From: Nocardia sp. BSTN01
GTDB lineage: Bacteria; Actinomycetota; Actinomycetes; Mycobacteriales; Mycobacteriaceae
Assembly: GCF_015354405.1 (NCBI RefSeq)
Contig: NZ_JADKYP010000001.1
Location: 1 to 64,000, forward strand
DNA length: 64,000 nucleotides
Direction of reading: 5' to 3'
The position numbers and the translations under genes are program-made. Positions 17,121-29,182 of this stretch are shown in pieces; the stretch's first letter is position 1, and every line of letters begins with the position of its first letter. Under the pieces are notes generated by a model. That model did not search any database, was not told the origin of the DNA, and saw nothing but the letters and a program-made list of their open reading frames with translations.

Positions 17121-17519
17121 TCAGGCCACGAAAGCGTGGTCGCTGGAGACGATTTCACGCCCCAGCGGCATCAGCGAGACCGGGATGAGTTTCAGGTTGG
17201 CCCAGCCGAACGGAATCCCGATGATCGAGACGAACAGCGGAATACTGGTGACCAGGTGTCCGATCGCCAGCCAGAATCCCGCGAAGATCACCCAGATGAT
17301 GTTGCCGATCAGCGAGGGAGCCCCCGCTCCCGGCTTGGCCACCACCTCCCGGCCGAACGGCCACAGCACATAGGCGCCGATCCGGAACGACGCGATCCCG
17401 AACGGGATGGTGATGATCAGGATGCAGCAGAGGATTCCGGCCAGGAAATAACCCACCGCCAGCCAGAACCCGGCGAAAATCAACCAGAGCACATTCAGTA
17501 CGAACCGGATGATGGTCAC
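17121..17519 (-). CDS. YccF domain membrane protein
   Basis: 132 residues with two copies of the YccF repeat: LNVLWLIFAGFWLAVGYFLA then GNIIWVIFAGFWLAIGHLVT, each followed by IPFG. Each repeat contributes two hydrophobic segments, giving about four membrane helices. I chose the GTG at 17519 (VTIIRFVLN); the frame upstream is Arg-rich and non-coding in character. YccF proteins are inner-membrane proteins of unknown function. Confidence 0.85.
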   Translation of the reverse strand: MTIIRFVLNVLWLIFAGFWLAVGYFLAGILCCILIITIPFGIASFRIGAYVLWPFGREVVAKPGAGAPSLIGNIIWVIFAGFWLAIGHLVTSIPLFVSIIGIPFGWANLKLIPVSLMPLGREIVSSDHAFVA

Positions 17520-17707
17520 GTACCCAGCATGCCAGGGCGGTGCCGCTCTCACCAGACGTGACCGGAGTGCATGTGAACGAGCCCGGCGCCGCCGCGAGCC
17601 GTTCATGCGACGCCGGACCGTGCGCCGTCCGCCGGCCCGGTGCTTTCCGACGCCGCGGCGCCCGCATCAGCCGGGGAGCATCGAGATCCTCGCCGCCGGG
17701 CGCCCGC

Positions 17708-18910
17708 TCAGAAGAACCAGCCGAGGACAGGTTCGCGCTCGGCCCGGAACGCGCGGTCCACATCTGCGACGATCCGGGGGCTCTTCGCGCGCAGCCGGTT
17801 CGCGCCGGCGAAGGTGCGGGCGGAGTAGGCGCCGAGGTACAGGCTGCCGAGGACATCGATGCCGAGCTCGAGGTCGGGGGCACGCGTCGTGGGTTCGCAT
17901 TCGGCTCTCCCGTCGCGCACGCGCAGGGCGAAGGTGCCTCCGGCATGGCGGAACGGATCGTCCACGGCGACAACGACCTCCAGATCCGTCTCGTAGTCCC
18001 GGGCGGACAGGGCGGCGGGAACGTCCATCGCCCGTGCCCACAGCCCGTCGTGCCGGCTGACGGTGCGGACCAGACGGGAGTCGGTGAGCAGGTGGGGCAG
18101 CGGGTCGTCGTCGGCGATGGTCGCGGTGACGGTGTCCACCAGGTCCAGCCCCAGCAGCGCCCGCCACAGGGCCGCATGCGCCTCGGCGGTGACCGCGCGC
18201 AGTTCCACCACCTCGGCGGTGAGCTTGCGCGGTTCCGGGTTGTCGTAGCGGTAGAGCGCGTATCCGTCGGGATGGGTGAGGGCGTACAGGGCGGCCTGGC
18301 CCCCGCTGCCGACCAGCTGGATCAACCACGCCGAATGCGGGCGGGCCTGGGCGCCGGGGACCAGTCGCCGCCAGCGGTCGTAGATGCCGGGCGCCACGGC
18401 GATCGCGTCGTCGAGCGAGCTCAGGATCACGCCGCCGGGATCCGGCGCGTTGGGCAGGAACTCGGCGAATCGCCGGTCGATGGTGATGCGGTTCTCCACC
18501 ACACACGCCCCGTAGCCGAACCGTCCGTAGATGGTGGCCCGGCTGGCGGTGAAGATGGTCAGCGGCAGCCCCGCGGCCTCGGTGCGCTCGTGCAGTTCGG
18601 TGTACATCGCGCGCAGGATCCCGCGACGGCGATGGGTCGGCGCCACCGCGACACCGGCCACGCCGCAGACCTCGACGGGATGCGGACCGGGCACCGTGAG
18701 CGTCATCGTGGTGTCCCGGGTATGCCCGACGATCCGGTCGCCGTCCACGGCCACGAGCGCGCGCTCGATCGGGAACAGTTTCAACCGCTGCGCGGTGACG
18801 ACCGGGTCCTCGCGGGGCGAAGCGCCGAAAGCGTTCGACAACAGCAACCCGATACCGGGAATGTCCTCCTCGGTCGCGGGCCTGAGCGTGACCTCTGATG
18901 CGATCGCCAT
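17708..18910 (-). CDS. eis: Eis-like GNAT N-acetyltransferase
   Basis: 400-residue protein matching the Eis family, which acetylates amines on aminoglycosides and protein lysines using acetyl-CoA. The N-terminal GNAT domain has the acetyl-CoA motif VAGVAVAPTHRRRGILRAM (about residues 88-106). A second GNAT-like domain follows, then a C-terminal sterol-carrier-like domain. The protein ends ...VLGWFF, consistent with the Eis C-terminal carboxylate taking part in catalysis. ATG at 18910. Length agrees with M. tuberculosis Eis (~402 residues). The gene is at a different location from Rv2416c, so orthology is likely but not proven. Confidence 0.85.
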   Translation of the reverse strand: MAIASEVTLRPATEEDIPGIGLLLSNAFGASPREDPVVTAQRLKLFPIERALVAVDGDRIVGHTRDTTMTLTVPGPHPVEVCGVAGVAVAPTHRRRGILRAMYTELHERTEAAGLPLTIFTASRATIYGRFGYGACVVENRITIDRRFAEFLPNAPDPGGVILSSLDDAIAVAPGIYDRWRRLVPGAQARPHSAWLIQLVGSGGQAALYALTHPDGYALYRYDNPEPRKLTAEVVELRAVTAEAHAALWRALLGLDLVDTVTATIADDDPLPHLLTDSRLVRTVSRHDGLWARAMDVPAALSARDYETDLEVVVAVDDPFRHAGGTFALRVRDGRAECEPTTRAPDLELGIDVLGSLYLGAYSARTFAGANRLRAKSPRIVADVDRAFRAEREPVLGWFF

Positions 18911-19076
18911 ACCTCGACCATCGCACGGCGCCCCGATCCGGCGCACCAGGATTTTCATGAGGGTGCCATGCGTGAATACAAAGAAAACACCCCCGAGACC
19001 GTGCACCCTGATGGGTTTAGGCCCAGGGGGCCGAAACCCCGCCGAAGCGAAGGCCGAAAATACTGCCGAAAATACA

Positions 19077-19115
19077 GATCCGGGCCTGCCGTCCCCTCCG
19101 AGGCAGGCCCGGATC
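19077..19115. terminator. 14-bp perfect stem-loop
   Basis: GATCCGGGCCTGCC (19077-19090) pairs with 19102-19115 around an 11-nt loop. It lies between the gltA2 3' end and the eis 5' end on the minus strand, with no adjacent gene end. It could end a small RNA or be a second terminator after gltA2. Confidence 0.45.
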
Positions 19116-19276
19116 CGGCGTCCCGGTATAGGTTCCGGGTCGCGACAATGATGGTGCCGGGGCGCCCCAGTGAGCCGCTTAACGTGCGCTTGTAGTCGTG
19201 CGCGAATCCCTTTGCGGCGCAGGGTCCACCGATGTGGAACAGCGAAACGCCCTGCGCGACAACAACCCTCGACATG

Positions 19277-19314
19277 CACGAAGCCCGCCTTCCGAATGGA
19301 AGGCGGGCTTCGTG
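19277..19314 (-). terminator. gltA2 terminator
   Basis: A 17-bp perfect stem (19277-19293 with 19298-19314, arm CACGAAGCCCGCCTTCC) with a 4-nt loop, 10 nt beyond the gltA2 stop. Confidence 0.8.
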
Positions 19315-19323
19315 GCAGGTGAT

Positions 19324-20679
<1,356 letters not shown>

Positions 20680-20824
20680 GGAAGGATCCCTCTCAGGCTA
20701 GAACCGTAGGCGTCGGGCGCGGTCGGCGTCCGGCGCACTTGTCTCAACGCTAGCCGCTCACCGGTAGCGCCGATCCGTGAGGGTCGTCATCTGCTACCTC
20801 ACGGTCACATGTGTGCGATGTGAG

Positions 20825-20859
20825 CTCGCGGGCCCCACTGTGCTAGTGGCCCGCGCGAG
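20825..20859 (-). terminator. Terminator between MFS gene and gltA2
   Basis: CTCGCGGGCC...CACT / AGTGG...CCCGCGCGAG forms a long G/C stem with small bulges around a 5-nt loop, 4 nt past the MFS stop. Confidence 0.55.
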
Positions 20860-20862
20860 TGC

Positions 20863-22242
20863 TCACGAGTGCTGATCGGCCGGAATCTCGGCGTGGACGC
20901 GGGGAACGCGGTAGCGGACGAAGGCGGGGAAGACGGCCGCGGCGATCAGCACGCCGATCACCACCAGGACCCCACCACCGGCCGCCGCCACCGCAGTACC
21001 CATGGCGGCCGCGGTGAAACCGTGGGCAACATCACCGATGCGGGGTCCACCGGCGACGACCACGGTGAACACACCCTGCAGCCGCCCGCGCATCTCGTCG
21101 GTCGCCACCTCCTGCAACATGCTGGTACGCAGCGCCGCGGAGAACATGTCGACCGCGCCACCGAAGGCCAAGCAGGCCAAGGCGATCCACAGTCCGACCC
21201 CGACGCTCAGCTGATGGCCGGTGGCGCCGACGGCGAGTCCGAAGCCGATCATCGCCACACCCCACAGCGCGATGCACACGACCACGGCCATGCCCTGGCG
21301 CCGCACGTGGCCGAGCCATCCGGAGAACACGCCGCCGGCGACCGCACCCGCCGACATCGCGGCGAAGAGCAGGCCCAATGCCACACCGCCGGTCACCGGA
21401 TCGCCGAAGGTGTCGTGCGCCATCTGTGGGAACAGCGCCCGCGGCATGCCGAACACCATCGCGATGATGTCGACGGCGAAGGAGGCCAGCAGGATGGGCT
21501 GGGTGGACAGATAGCTGAAACCCTCGACGACCGTGCTCAATCCGGCCTTGCGGGCCACTCCGGTCGGCGGGACGGCGGGCAGCCGCCACACCGCCCACAG
21601 TGTGGCCAGCAGGGCGATGGAGTCGAGCAGATACAACATCGACAGTCCGGTCACCGGAATCAGCGCGCCCGCGAGTACGGGCCCGGCGATGGCGCCGAAC
21701 TGCATGACGGTCATGTTCAGCGAGTTGGCGGCCGGGAGCAGATCACCCGGCAGCAGTCGCGGAATGATGGCCGCGCGGGTCGGTTGATTCATCGCGAAGA
21801 ACGCCTGTTGCACCGCGAAGAGTCCGAGCACCAGCCAGACGTTGTTCACCCCGGCCGCGGCCTGCAGCCAGAACGCCACCGAGGTGAGTCCGGTGCCGGT
21901 GCTGGTGATCAGCAACAGGGTGCGCCGGTCCATGACATCGGCGACCGCGCCGCCCCACAGGCCGAAGACGATCAGCGGCACCAGGCCGAAGATCCCGGCC
22001 AGGCCGACATATCCGGAGCTGCCGGTGATTTGGTAGATCTGCTGCGGAACCGCGACCACCGAGAGCTGAGCTCCGATGACGGTGACGATATTGGTGACCC
22101 ACAGCCGCCGGAAATCGATATCGCGCAACGGTGCGACATCGGCGAGCACCTTCACCACGGCCGGGCTTTCACCACGGCGCGGCGTCTTCGAGAAATCATC
22201 CCATGAATATAGCCGGTGCCGGCCGATCCGCGACTCGGGCAT
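20863..22242 (-). CDS. MFS exporter (EntS/MFS_3 type)
   Basis: 459 residues from the ATG at 22242; GTG codons at 22158 or 22155 (VVKVLADVAPL) are alternative starts nearer the family norm. About 12 transmembrane helices, with the MFS loop motif VADVMDRRTLLL between helices 2 and 3 and NQPTRAAIIPRLLP after helix 4. This is the pattern of EntS-like multidrug or siderophore exporters. It lies 27 nt downstream of pdxH on the same strand and is probably co-transcribed with it. The substrate cannot be told from sequence. Confidence 0.85.
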   Translation of the reverse strand: MPESRIGRHRLYSWDDFSKTPRRGESPAVVKVLADVAPLRDIDFRRLWVTNIVTVIGAQLSVVAVPQQIYQITGSSGYVGLAGIFGLVPLIVFGLWGGAVADVMDRRTLLLITSTGTGLTSVAFWLQAAAGVNNVWLVLGLFAVQQAFFAMNQPTRAAIIPRLLPGDLLPAANSLNMTVMQFGAIAGPVLAGALIPVTGLSMLYLLDSIALLATLWAVWRLPAVPPTGVARKAGLSTVVEGFSYLSTQPILLASFAVDIIAMVFGMPRALFPQMAHDTFGDPVTGGVALGLLFAAMSAGAVAGGVFSGWLGHVRRQGMAVVVCIALWGVAMIGFGLAVGATGHQLSVGVGLWIALACLAFGGAVDMFSAALRTSMLQEVATDEMRGRLQGVFTVVVAGGPRIGDVAHGFTAAAMGTAVAAAGGGVLVVIGVLIAAAVFPAFVRYRVPRVHAEIPADQHS

Positions 22243-22269
22243 ATCGCCCGTCGCGGCGGGGATTCCGGG

Positions 22270-23043
22270 TCAGGGTTGCAGCCGTTCGATGCGGGCGGAG
22301 CCGATCGCGGCCGGTCCGTCCGGCAGCGTCATCCGGATACGGTTGTGCAGCCGGCTGCGCCGGCCCTGCCAGAATTCGATCTGTTCCGGACGCAGGATGT
22401 AGCCGCCCCAATTGGCCGGGACCGGAATCTGTTCCACGCCGTCGAAACGGGACGTGACGTCGGCCAATGCCCGATCCAGATCCTCCCGCGAGGCCACCGT
22501 GCGCGATTGGTGCGAGGCCCACGCGCCCAGTTGCGAATTGCGCGGGCGTGAGCGCCAGTACGCCGTGGTCACCTCCGTGGAGACCTGGTCCACCGGGCCG
22601 CGCAGCGTCACCTGCCGGCCCACCTTGGGCCAGGCGAAGGTGGCCGACGCATACGGCACCGCGTGGAGTTGATCACCCTTCGCGGAGTCGTAATTCGTGT
22701 AGAAAGTCACACCCTCCGCGGATACCCCCTTGCACAGGACCGTGCGTGAGGCGGGGCGCGGGCCGGCGTCGGTGAGCTCGACCGTGGCCAGCACCATCGC
22801 GTTGGGTTCGGTGATACCGGCGTTGGTGGCGAGCTCGATCCAGTTGCGCAGCAACGGTTCCCAGCCGTCGGCCGGCCAGCTCTCGGTCAGGTCCGGATCG
22901 CCGCCGTATTCGGCCCGCATCGCGGCGATGTCGACATCGACGCGGGGTACGGCCCCGAAGCGGTCCGGCAAAGTCGATGAATTCGCGGTCGGAAGACCCG
23001 ATTCGCCCCCCGCTGAGCCCGGTGAATTCTGCTCCTCGCGCAT
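22270..23043 (-). CDS. pdxH: Pyridoxamine 5'-phosphate oxidase
   Basis: 257-residue FMN enzyme that oxidises pyridoxine or pyridoxamine 5'-phosphate to pyridoxal 5'-phosphate. FMN/PLP motifs are visible: [48 protein letters not shown], and the C-terminal [14 protein letters not shown]. The start is the ATG at 23043, fixed by a -10 TAACGT 7 nt upstream and no Shine-Dalgarno. The first ~35 residues are polar and disordered. It supplies the cofactor of SerC encoded nearby and is probably an operon with the MFS gene. Confidence 0.93.
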   Translation of the reverse strand: MREEQNSPGSAGGESGLPTANSSTLPDRFGAVPRVDVDIAAMRAEYGGDPDLTESWPADGWEPLLRNWIELATNAGITEPNAMVLATVELTDAGPRPASRTVLCKGVSAEGVTFYTNYDSAKGDQLHAVPYASATFAWPKVGRQVTLRGPVDQVSTEVTTAYWRSRPRNSQLGAWASHQSRTVASREDLDRALADVTSRFDGVEQIPVPANWGGYILRPEQIEFWQGRRSRLHNRIRMTLPDGPAAIGSARIERLQP

Positions 23044-23050
23044 GGTCCAA

Positions 23051-23056
23051 ACGTTA
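23051..23056 (-). promoter_or_regulatory. -10 box of pdxH, leaderless
   Basis: TAACGT on the minus strand, exactly 7 nt from the ATG. A small hairpin CCCCAGTACTGGGG lies just upstream (23058-23072). There is no good -35. Confidence 0.45.
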
Positions 23057-23114
23057 CTCCCCAGTACTGGGGGGATAAGGTTGCAGGTGATCGGCCGGAG
23101 TGGCATACGGCCGC

Positions 23115-23203
23115 ACAGCACCACCCCGGCCGAGCCGGGACAGCACCACCCCGGCCGAGCCGGGACAGCAACACCCCGGCCGAGCCGGGACAGCAACACC
23201 GCG
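23115..23203. repeat. 25-bp tandem repeat, 3.5 copies, before citA
   Basis: Units at 23115-23139, 23140-23164 and 23165-23189 differ at one position (ACAGCACCACC or ACAGCAACACC followed by CCGGCCGAGCCGGG), with a partial fourth copy to about 23203. Each unit contains the small hairpin CCCGGC-CGA-GCCGGG. The array ends 48 nt before the citA start. Confidence 0.9.
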
Positions 23204-23250
23204 TGGCCGCCCACAGATCGTGCGGCCCGATTTGCAAGGAGAGTCACAAC

Positions 23251-24393
23251 ATGACTACCAGCGCTGCGGCTCCTACTGGTCCGGCCGTACCCCCCGATTT
23301 CGTCAGTGGCCTGGAAGGCGTGGTGGCGTTCACCACCGATATCGCCGAGCCCGACAAGGACGGCGGCGCGCTGCGCTACCGCGGTGTCGACATCGAGGAC
23401 CTGGTCGGTAACCACGTCACCTTCGGTGACGTCTGGGCACTGCTGGTCGACGGCCGCTTCGGGCAGGGACTGCCGCCCGCCGAGCCGTTCCCGCTGCCGG
23501 TGCACACCGGCGACGTGCGCGTCGACGTGCAGGCCGGTCTGGCGATGCTCGCCCCGATCTGGGGCTACCAGCCGCTGCTGGACATCGACGACGCCACCGC
23601 CCGCGAGAACCTCGCGCGCGCGTCGGTGATGGCCCTGTCCTATGTCGCGCAGTCCGCCCGCGGCATCTACCAGCCGGCCGTGCCGCAGAAGGACATCGAC
23701 GAGGCGAGCACGATCACCGAGCGCTTCATGCGGCGGTGGAAGGGCGATCCGGATCCGCGGCACGTCGAGGCCATCGACGCCTACTGGGTGTCGGCCGCCG
23801 AACACGGTATGAACGCCTCCACCTTCACCGCGCGCGTGATCGCCTCGACCGGCGCCGATGTGGCCGCCAGCCTCTCCGGCGCGATCGGCGCCATGTCCGG
23901 CCCGCTGCACGGCGGCGCCCCCGCGCGAGTGCTGCCGATGATCGAAGAGGTCGAAAAGACCGGCGACGCACGCGGTCTGGTGAAGGGCATCCTCGATCGC
24001 AAGGAGAAGCTGATGGGCTTCGGCCACCGGGTCTACCGGGCCGAGGACCCGCGCGCCCGGGTGCTGCGCGCCACCGCGAAGCGGCTGGACGCCCCGCGCT
24101 ACGAGGTCGCCGCCGCGCTCGAGCAGGCCGCGCTGACCGAACTGCGCGAACGTCGCCCCGACCGCGCCATCGAGACCAACGTCGAGTTCTGGGCCGCTGT
24201 GATCCTGGACTTCGCCGAGGTGCCGGCGCACATGATGCCGGCCATGTTCACCTGTGGCCGCACCGCGGGCTGGTGTGCGCACATCCTCGAGCAGAAGCAG
24301 CTGGGCAAGCTGGTGCGCCCGGCCGCGATCTACACCGGACCGGCGCCGCGCACCGCGGAATCCGTGCCGGGTTGGGACACCGTCGTCCGATAG
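23251..24393 (+). CDS. citA: Citrate synthase / 2-methylcitrate synthase-like (CitA)
   Basis: 380-residue second citrate synthase, shorter than GltA2. Active-site motifs are [15 protein letters not shown] (His), [17 protein letters not shown] and [13 protein letters not shown] (Asp region). It matches CitA/Rv0889c of M. tuberculosis; the related PrpC enzymes use propionyl-CoA, so some 2-methylcitrate activity is possible. ATG at 23251 with AAGGAG 9 nt upstream. Divergent from pdxH. The intergenic region carries a 25-bp tandem repeat that may affect transcription. It is followed by a terminator and is therefore probably monocistronic. Confidence 0.9.
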   Translation: MTTSAAAPTGPAVPPDFVSGLEGVVAFTTDIAEPDKDGGALRYRGVDIEDLVGNHVTFGDVWALLVDGRFGQGLPPAEPFPLPVHTGDVRVDVQAGLAMLAPIWGYQPLLDIDDATARENLARASVMALSYVAQSARGIYQPAVPQKDIDEASTITERFMRRWKGDPDPRHVEAIDAYWVSAAEHGMNASTFTARVIASTGADVAASLSGAIGAMSGPLHGGAPARVLPMIEEVEKTGDARGLVKGILDRKEKLMGFGHRVYRAEDPRARVLRATAKRLDAPRYEVAAALEQAALTELRERRPDRAIETNVEFWAAVILDFAEVPAHMMPAMFTCGRTAGWCAHILEQKQLGKLVRPAAIYTGPAPRTAESVPGWDTVVR

Positions 24394-24412
24394 CTGCGGG
24401 CCCATCACCGTT

Positions 24413-24445
24413 CGAGCGCCTCCGCGATTTCTGCGGAGGCGCTCG
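24413..24445 (+). terminator. citA terminator
   Basis: CGAGCGCCTCCGC (24413-24425) pairs perfectly with 24433-24445 around a 7-nt loop, 20 nt after the citA stop. Confidence 0.7.
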
Positions 24446-24473
24446 TCGCTTCTCTGCCGTAGCATCTGCTCGC

Positions 24474-25364
24474 GTGGGTGGTGCAGAACTGTCGCGACGT
24501 CGGCTTCTGGCAGCGGGCGCGGCGGTCGCCGCGGGTTTCGCCGCAGCGGGATGCGCTACGGCCGAAGGGAATTCGTCGGTCAAGACGATCATCTCCACCG
24601 CGCCGCCCGCACCGGTGCGCCCCTCGGTTCCGTCGGCGGCGAGTCCGGCGACGGCGGCGCTGTCCGCCCAGCCCGATCCGGTGGCCGTGGCCGCGCGCTA
24701 TGCCGGCCGGCAGCCCACCGGATGGGGGATGGACCTGCCCGGCATCATCACCTCGATCCCGGCGCAGGGTAAGCAGATGGCGCTGACCTTCGACGCCTGC
24801 GGCGGCCCGGACAACGACGAGATCAACACCGAGCTGATGAATTACCTCGTCGCCCACGACATTCCGGCGACGCTGTTTCTCAACAAGCGCTGGATCGACG
24901 CCGACCCGGGCCGGGCCGAGCAGTTGGCCGCCAACCCGTTGTTCGAACTCGCCAACCACGGCACCCGGCACTGTCCGCTCTCGGTCACCGGCCACACCGC
25001 CTACGGCATCGCCGGCACCGCGTCCCCGCAGCAGGCGATCGACGAGGTGTGGGGCAATCACGAGCGGCTCACCCGGCTGCTCGGGCATCCGCCGCGATTC
25101 TTCCGCGCGGGCACCGCGCACTACGACGAGGTGGCGGTCGCGATCGTGCGGGATCTGGGGGAGACACCGGTCGGTTTCAGCATCAACGGTGATGCCGGCG
25201 CGACCTTCTCGGCCGCGCAGGTGCGCACCGCGATGTCGGCGGCGCAGCCCGGCGCGATCTCGATCGCCCATATGCACCGCCCGAAATCCGGTACCGCCGA
25301 GGGGATGTCGGTGGTCCTGCCGGTATTGCGTTCGCGCGGTTTCGAATTCGTCAAACTGCCCTGA
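24474..25364 (+). CDS. Polysaccharide deacetylase (CE4), Tat lipoprotein
   Basis: 296 residues. The twin-arginine signal ([12 protein letters not shown]) leads to a lipobox AAAGC at about residue 27, so it is a Tat-exported lipoprotein. A Thr/Pro/Ala-rich linker precedes the NodB-type deacetylase domain from about residue 95. Metal-site motifs are ALTFDACGG (Asp), HGTRH (two His), [11 protein letters not shown] and [10 protein letters not shown]. It probably removes acetyl groups from peptidoglycan or another surface glycan. GTG at 24474. Followed by a convergent gene. Confidence 0.88.
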   Translation: MGGAELSRRRLLAAGAAVAAGFAAAGCATAEGNSSVKTIISTAPPAPVRPSVPSAASPATAALSAQPDPVAVAARYAGRQPTGWGMDLPGIITSIPAQGKQMALTFDACGGPDNDEINTELMNYLVAHDIPATLFLNKRWIDADPGRAEQLAANPLFELANHGTRHCPLSVTGHTAYGIAGTASPQQAIDEVWGNHERLTRLLGHPPRFFRAGTAHYDEVAVAIVRDLGETPVGFSINGDAGATFSAAQVRTAMSAAQPGAISIAHMHRPKSGTAEGMSVVLPVLRSRGFEFVKLP

Positions 25365-25372
25365 TTCGCGCC

Positions 25373-27445
<2,073 letters not shown>

Positions 27446-27470
27446 TCGCCACAGCGCTCGGATAAAAGCT

Positions 27471-27515
27471 CGCGAAAGTCGCGGAATTTCGTCACCGAAA
27501 TCCGCGGCTTTCGCG
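27471..27515 (+). terminator. serC terminator
   Basis: CGCGAAAGTCGCGGAATTTCG and its near-exact complement (one bulge, one mismatch) around TCAC, 25 nt after the serC stop, followed by TTTAC. Confidence 0.75.
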
Positions 27516-27740
27516 TTTACGCTGTTGTGGTGTGCGCCAACCGAAATCGTGCCGGAAGTTTGCCGGGGCGCGGGCCGGTGAGCGTGGAAACAGAGCAGAT
27601 TAGTCGTCCCCCGCACCGCGGCGGTAGATTTCAGGCCGCGTGTCTTGCCACACGAATCTCAGAAGTGCACTACTGTTCCAGAACGTGGGCGGTGTCGCGA
27701 GCTAGTTGGTGCTCGGCGCAGCTGTGATCGACGCAGCGAT
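27516..27740. other. Upstream region of sepH without a gene
   Basis: About 225 nt. It holds a stretch ending at a good SD box. Possible short frames here lack coding character. No hairpin or repeat stands out, and I could not place a promoter with confidence. Confidence 0.4.
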
Positions 27741-27748
27741 AAGGAGGT
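27741..27748 (+). promoter_or_regulatory. Perfect Shine-Dalgarno of sepH
   Basis: AAGGAGGT, 4 nt before the GTG at 27753 (8-9 nt from the core GGAG). It decides the start against the upstream in-frame codon at 27645. Confidence 0.8.
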
Positions 27749-27752
27749 AACG

Positions 27753-28844
27753 GTGCGTGAACTTCGAGTGATCGGATTGACGCCCGATTCCGCGCACATC
27801 GTGTGCGTCGATGCCGAGACCGGTCAGAAGTACCGGCTCGCCGCCGACGAGAAGCTGCGTGCCGCCGCGCGTGGAGACCTTGCCCGATTCGGCCAGATCG
27901 AGATCGAAACGGAGGCGACCATGCGTCCTCGCGATATTCAGGCTCGGATCCGTGCCGGTGCGTCGGTGGAGCAGGTCACCGAGGAGTCCGGTATGCCGGC
28001 CAGCCGGGTGGAGCGTTTCGCCTACCCCGTGCTGCTCGAGCGTGCCCGCGCGGCCGAACTGGCGCAGAAGGCGCATCCGGTGCGCAAGGACGGTCCCGCG
28101 GTGGAGACGCTGATCGAGATCGTCTCGGCCGCCTTCGCCGAGCGCGGCCACAATATCGATATCGCCGAATGGGACGCCTGGAAGGACGAGAAGAACTACT
28201 GGGTGGCCCAATTGCAGTGGCAGGCGGGCCGTTCGGTGATCGCCGCGCACTGGCGCTACCAGCCGGACGCGCACGGCGGCTCGGTGGTGCCGCTCGACGA
28301 TCCGGCCTCGGACCTGATCGATCCCGATTTCGGCCGCGCGCTGCGCGGGCTGGCCACCATCCTGCCGGAGCCGGCGCCCGAGCCCGCCCCGGTGGTGGAA
28401 CCGGTGTCGGCCGGCCCGGTTCAGACCACCGCGGTGGCCGAGACCGGCGAGGCCGGTTTCGACGAGTACTTCGAGCAGCGGGCCGCCGTGGGCGGCACGG
28501 CGGTTCCGGTCAGCGCCAAGAGCACTGTGGCGGCGAATCCGCCGAGCACGACGGCGGCGTCTCCCACTGCCCCGGCGCTCCCGGCCGCGCCGGCCGCCGC
28601 GGCTCCCGCCGCCCCGGCCGAGCCGTCCGAGCCGTCCGAACCGGCCGCTCCCGCCGCGGATCCCGAGCCTGCCGTCGCCCCGGAGCCGGAGCCGGCCCCG
28701 GCCGCGAAGTCCACCGCCGCGGCAGCGAACGCCAAGCCCGAGAGCAAGCCCGCGCCGCAGAAGACGGCCCGGGCCAAGCGGGGTAAGGCGCCGATGCCGT
28801 CCTGGGAGGATGTGCTGCTCGGCGTCCGTAGCTCCGGGCACTGA
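27753..28844 (+). CDS. sepH: Septation protein SepH
   Basis: 363 residues. The N-terminal DUF3071 domain (about 1-170) contains a helix-turn-helix-like segment (MRPRDIQARIRAGASVEQVT to MPASRVERFAYPVLLERAR). It is followed by IDIAEWDAWKDEKNYWVAQLQW and an Ala/Pro/Glu-rich disordered stretch of ~150 residues, ending in a short conserved tail APMPSWEDVLLGVR. SepH stimulates FtsZ assembly through the N-terminal domain in Streptomyces and mycobacteria. It lies next to serC as in M. tuberculosis (Rv0883c). Cytoplasmic, acts at the division septum. Confidence 0.92.
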   Translation: MRELRVIGLTPDSAHIVCVDAETGQKYRLAADEKLRAAARGDLARFGQIEIETEATMRPRDIQARIRAGASVEQVTEESGMPASRVERFAYPVLLERARAAELAQKAHPVRKDGPAVETLIEIVSAAFAERGHNIDIAEWDAWKDEKNYWVAQLQWQAGRSVIAAHWRYQPDAHGGSVVPLDDPASDLIDPDFGRALRGLATILPEPAPEPAPVVEPVSAGPVQTTAVAETGEAGFDEYFEQRAAVGGTAVPVSAKSTVAANPPSTTAASPTAPALPAAPAAAAPAAPAEPSEPSEPAAPAADPEPAVAPEPEPAPAAKSTAAAANAKPESKPAPQKTARAKRGKAPMPSWEDVLLGVRSSGH

Positions 28845-28867
28845 AGTATTCCGGGCACTGAGTATTC
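28835..28867. repeat. Short tandem duplication over the sepH stop
   Basis: CCGGGCACTGAAGTATT (28835-28851) is repeated as CCGGGCACTGAGTATT (28852-28867). The sepH TGA lies in the first copy. Confidence 0.8.
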
Positions 28868-29182
28868 CGGTCGCGCATCGATCCGGGTAACCACGTCGAA
28901 TTCGCGGCGGAGGCACCGGTCTCCGCCGCGAAGTGCGTGTGGCGGTTCGCTGATGACTCCCGTTCGGGCCCGTTGCCGCCGGAATGTTGGGAAACGGGGG
29001 TTGACACGCGCGGCAGAAGTCAGAAGCGCCGGTGTTTCCGCTGTTGGGGGAGTAGATTTTTCGTGTGCGCCCGATTCTCGGCGGACGCACAGCGAGCAGG
29101 CCGCGGCGGCGGATGTGGTTCGGCTCCCGCGATTGCTCGGGAGTAACCACGCTTACCCGTTCGAGCTCGGGAGGTGTCGCAG
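28845..29182. other. 338-nt gene-free region after sepH
   Basis: It holds the second copy of the stop-codon duplication, a 12-bp stem (TTCGCGGCGGAG at 28902-28913 with 28922-28933, loop of 8) that is probably the sepH terminator, and the upstream region of the next gene with GGGAGG about 8 nt before its start. The promoter was not resolved. Confidence 0.5.
28902..28933 (+). terminator. sepH terminator candidate
   Basis: Perfect 12-bp stem, 8-nt loop, 58 nt after the sepH stop; no T-run. Confidence 0.6.

Larger units (their letters stand above)
18911..19323. other. 413-nt gene-free stretch with two hairpins and a short direct repeat
   Basis: It contains a hairpin at 19013-19039 (GGGTTT-a-GGCCC / GGGCC-g-AAACCC), an 11-bp direct repeat GCCGAAAATAC at 19053-19063 and 19065-19075, a 14-bp perfect stem at 19077-19115, and the gltA2 terminator. 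A weak minus-strand ORF (18955-19275) crosses it but does not look coding throughout. An sRNA is possible. Confidence 0.45.

Noticed and set aside
18955-19275. A 106-codon minus-strand frame in the gltA2-eis interval
   Set aside because: The first half looks weakly coding, but the second half is built of the two hairpins and the direct repeat. No SD, no family. Not included as a gene.
20806-20840. CACATGTG and TCACA...TGTGA near the gltA2 promoter as a CRP site
   Set aside because: The half-site polarity is reversed (TCACA before TGTGA) and spacing is wrong for CRP. The G/C-rich part at 20825-20859 fits a terminator better.
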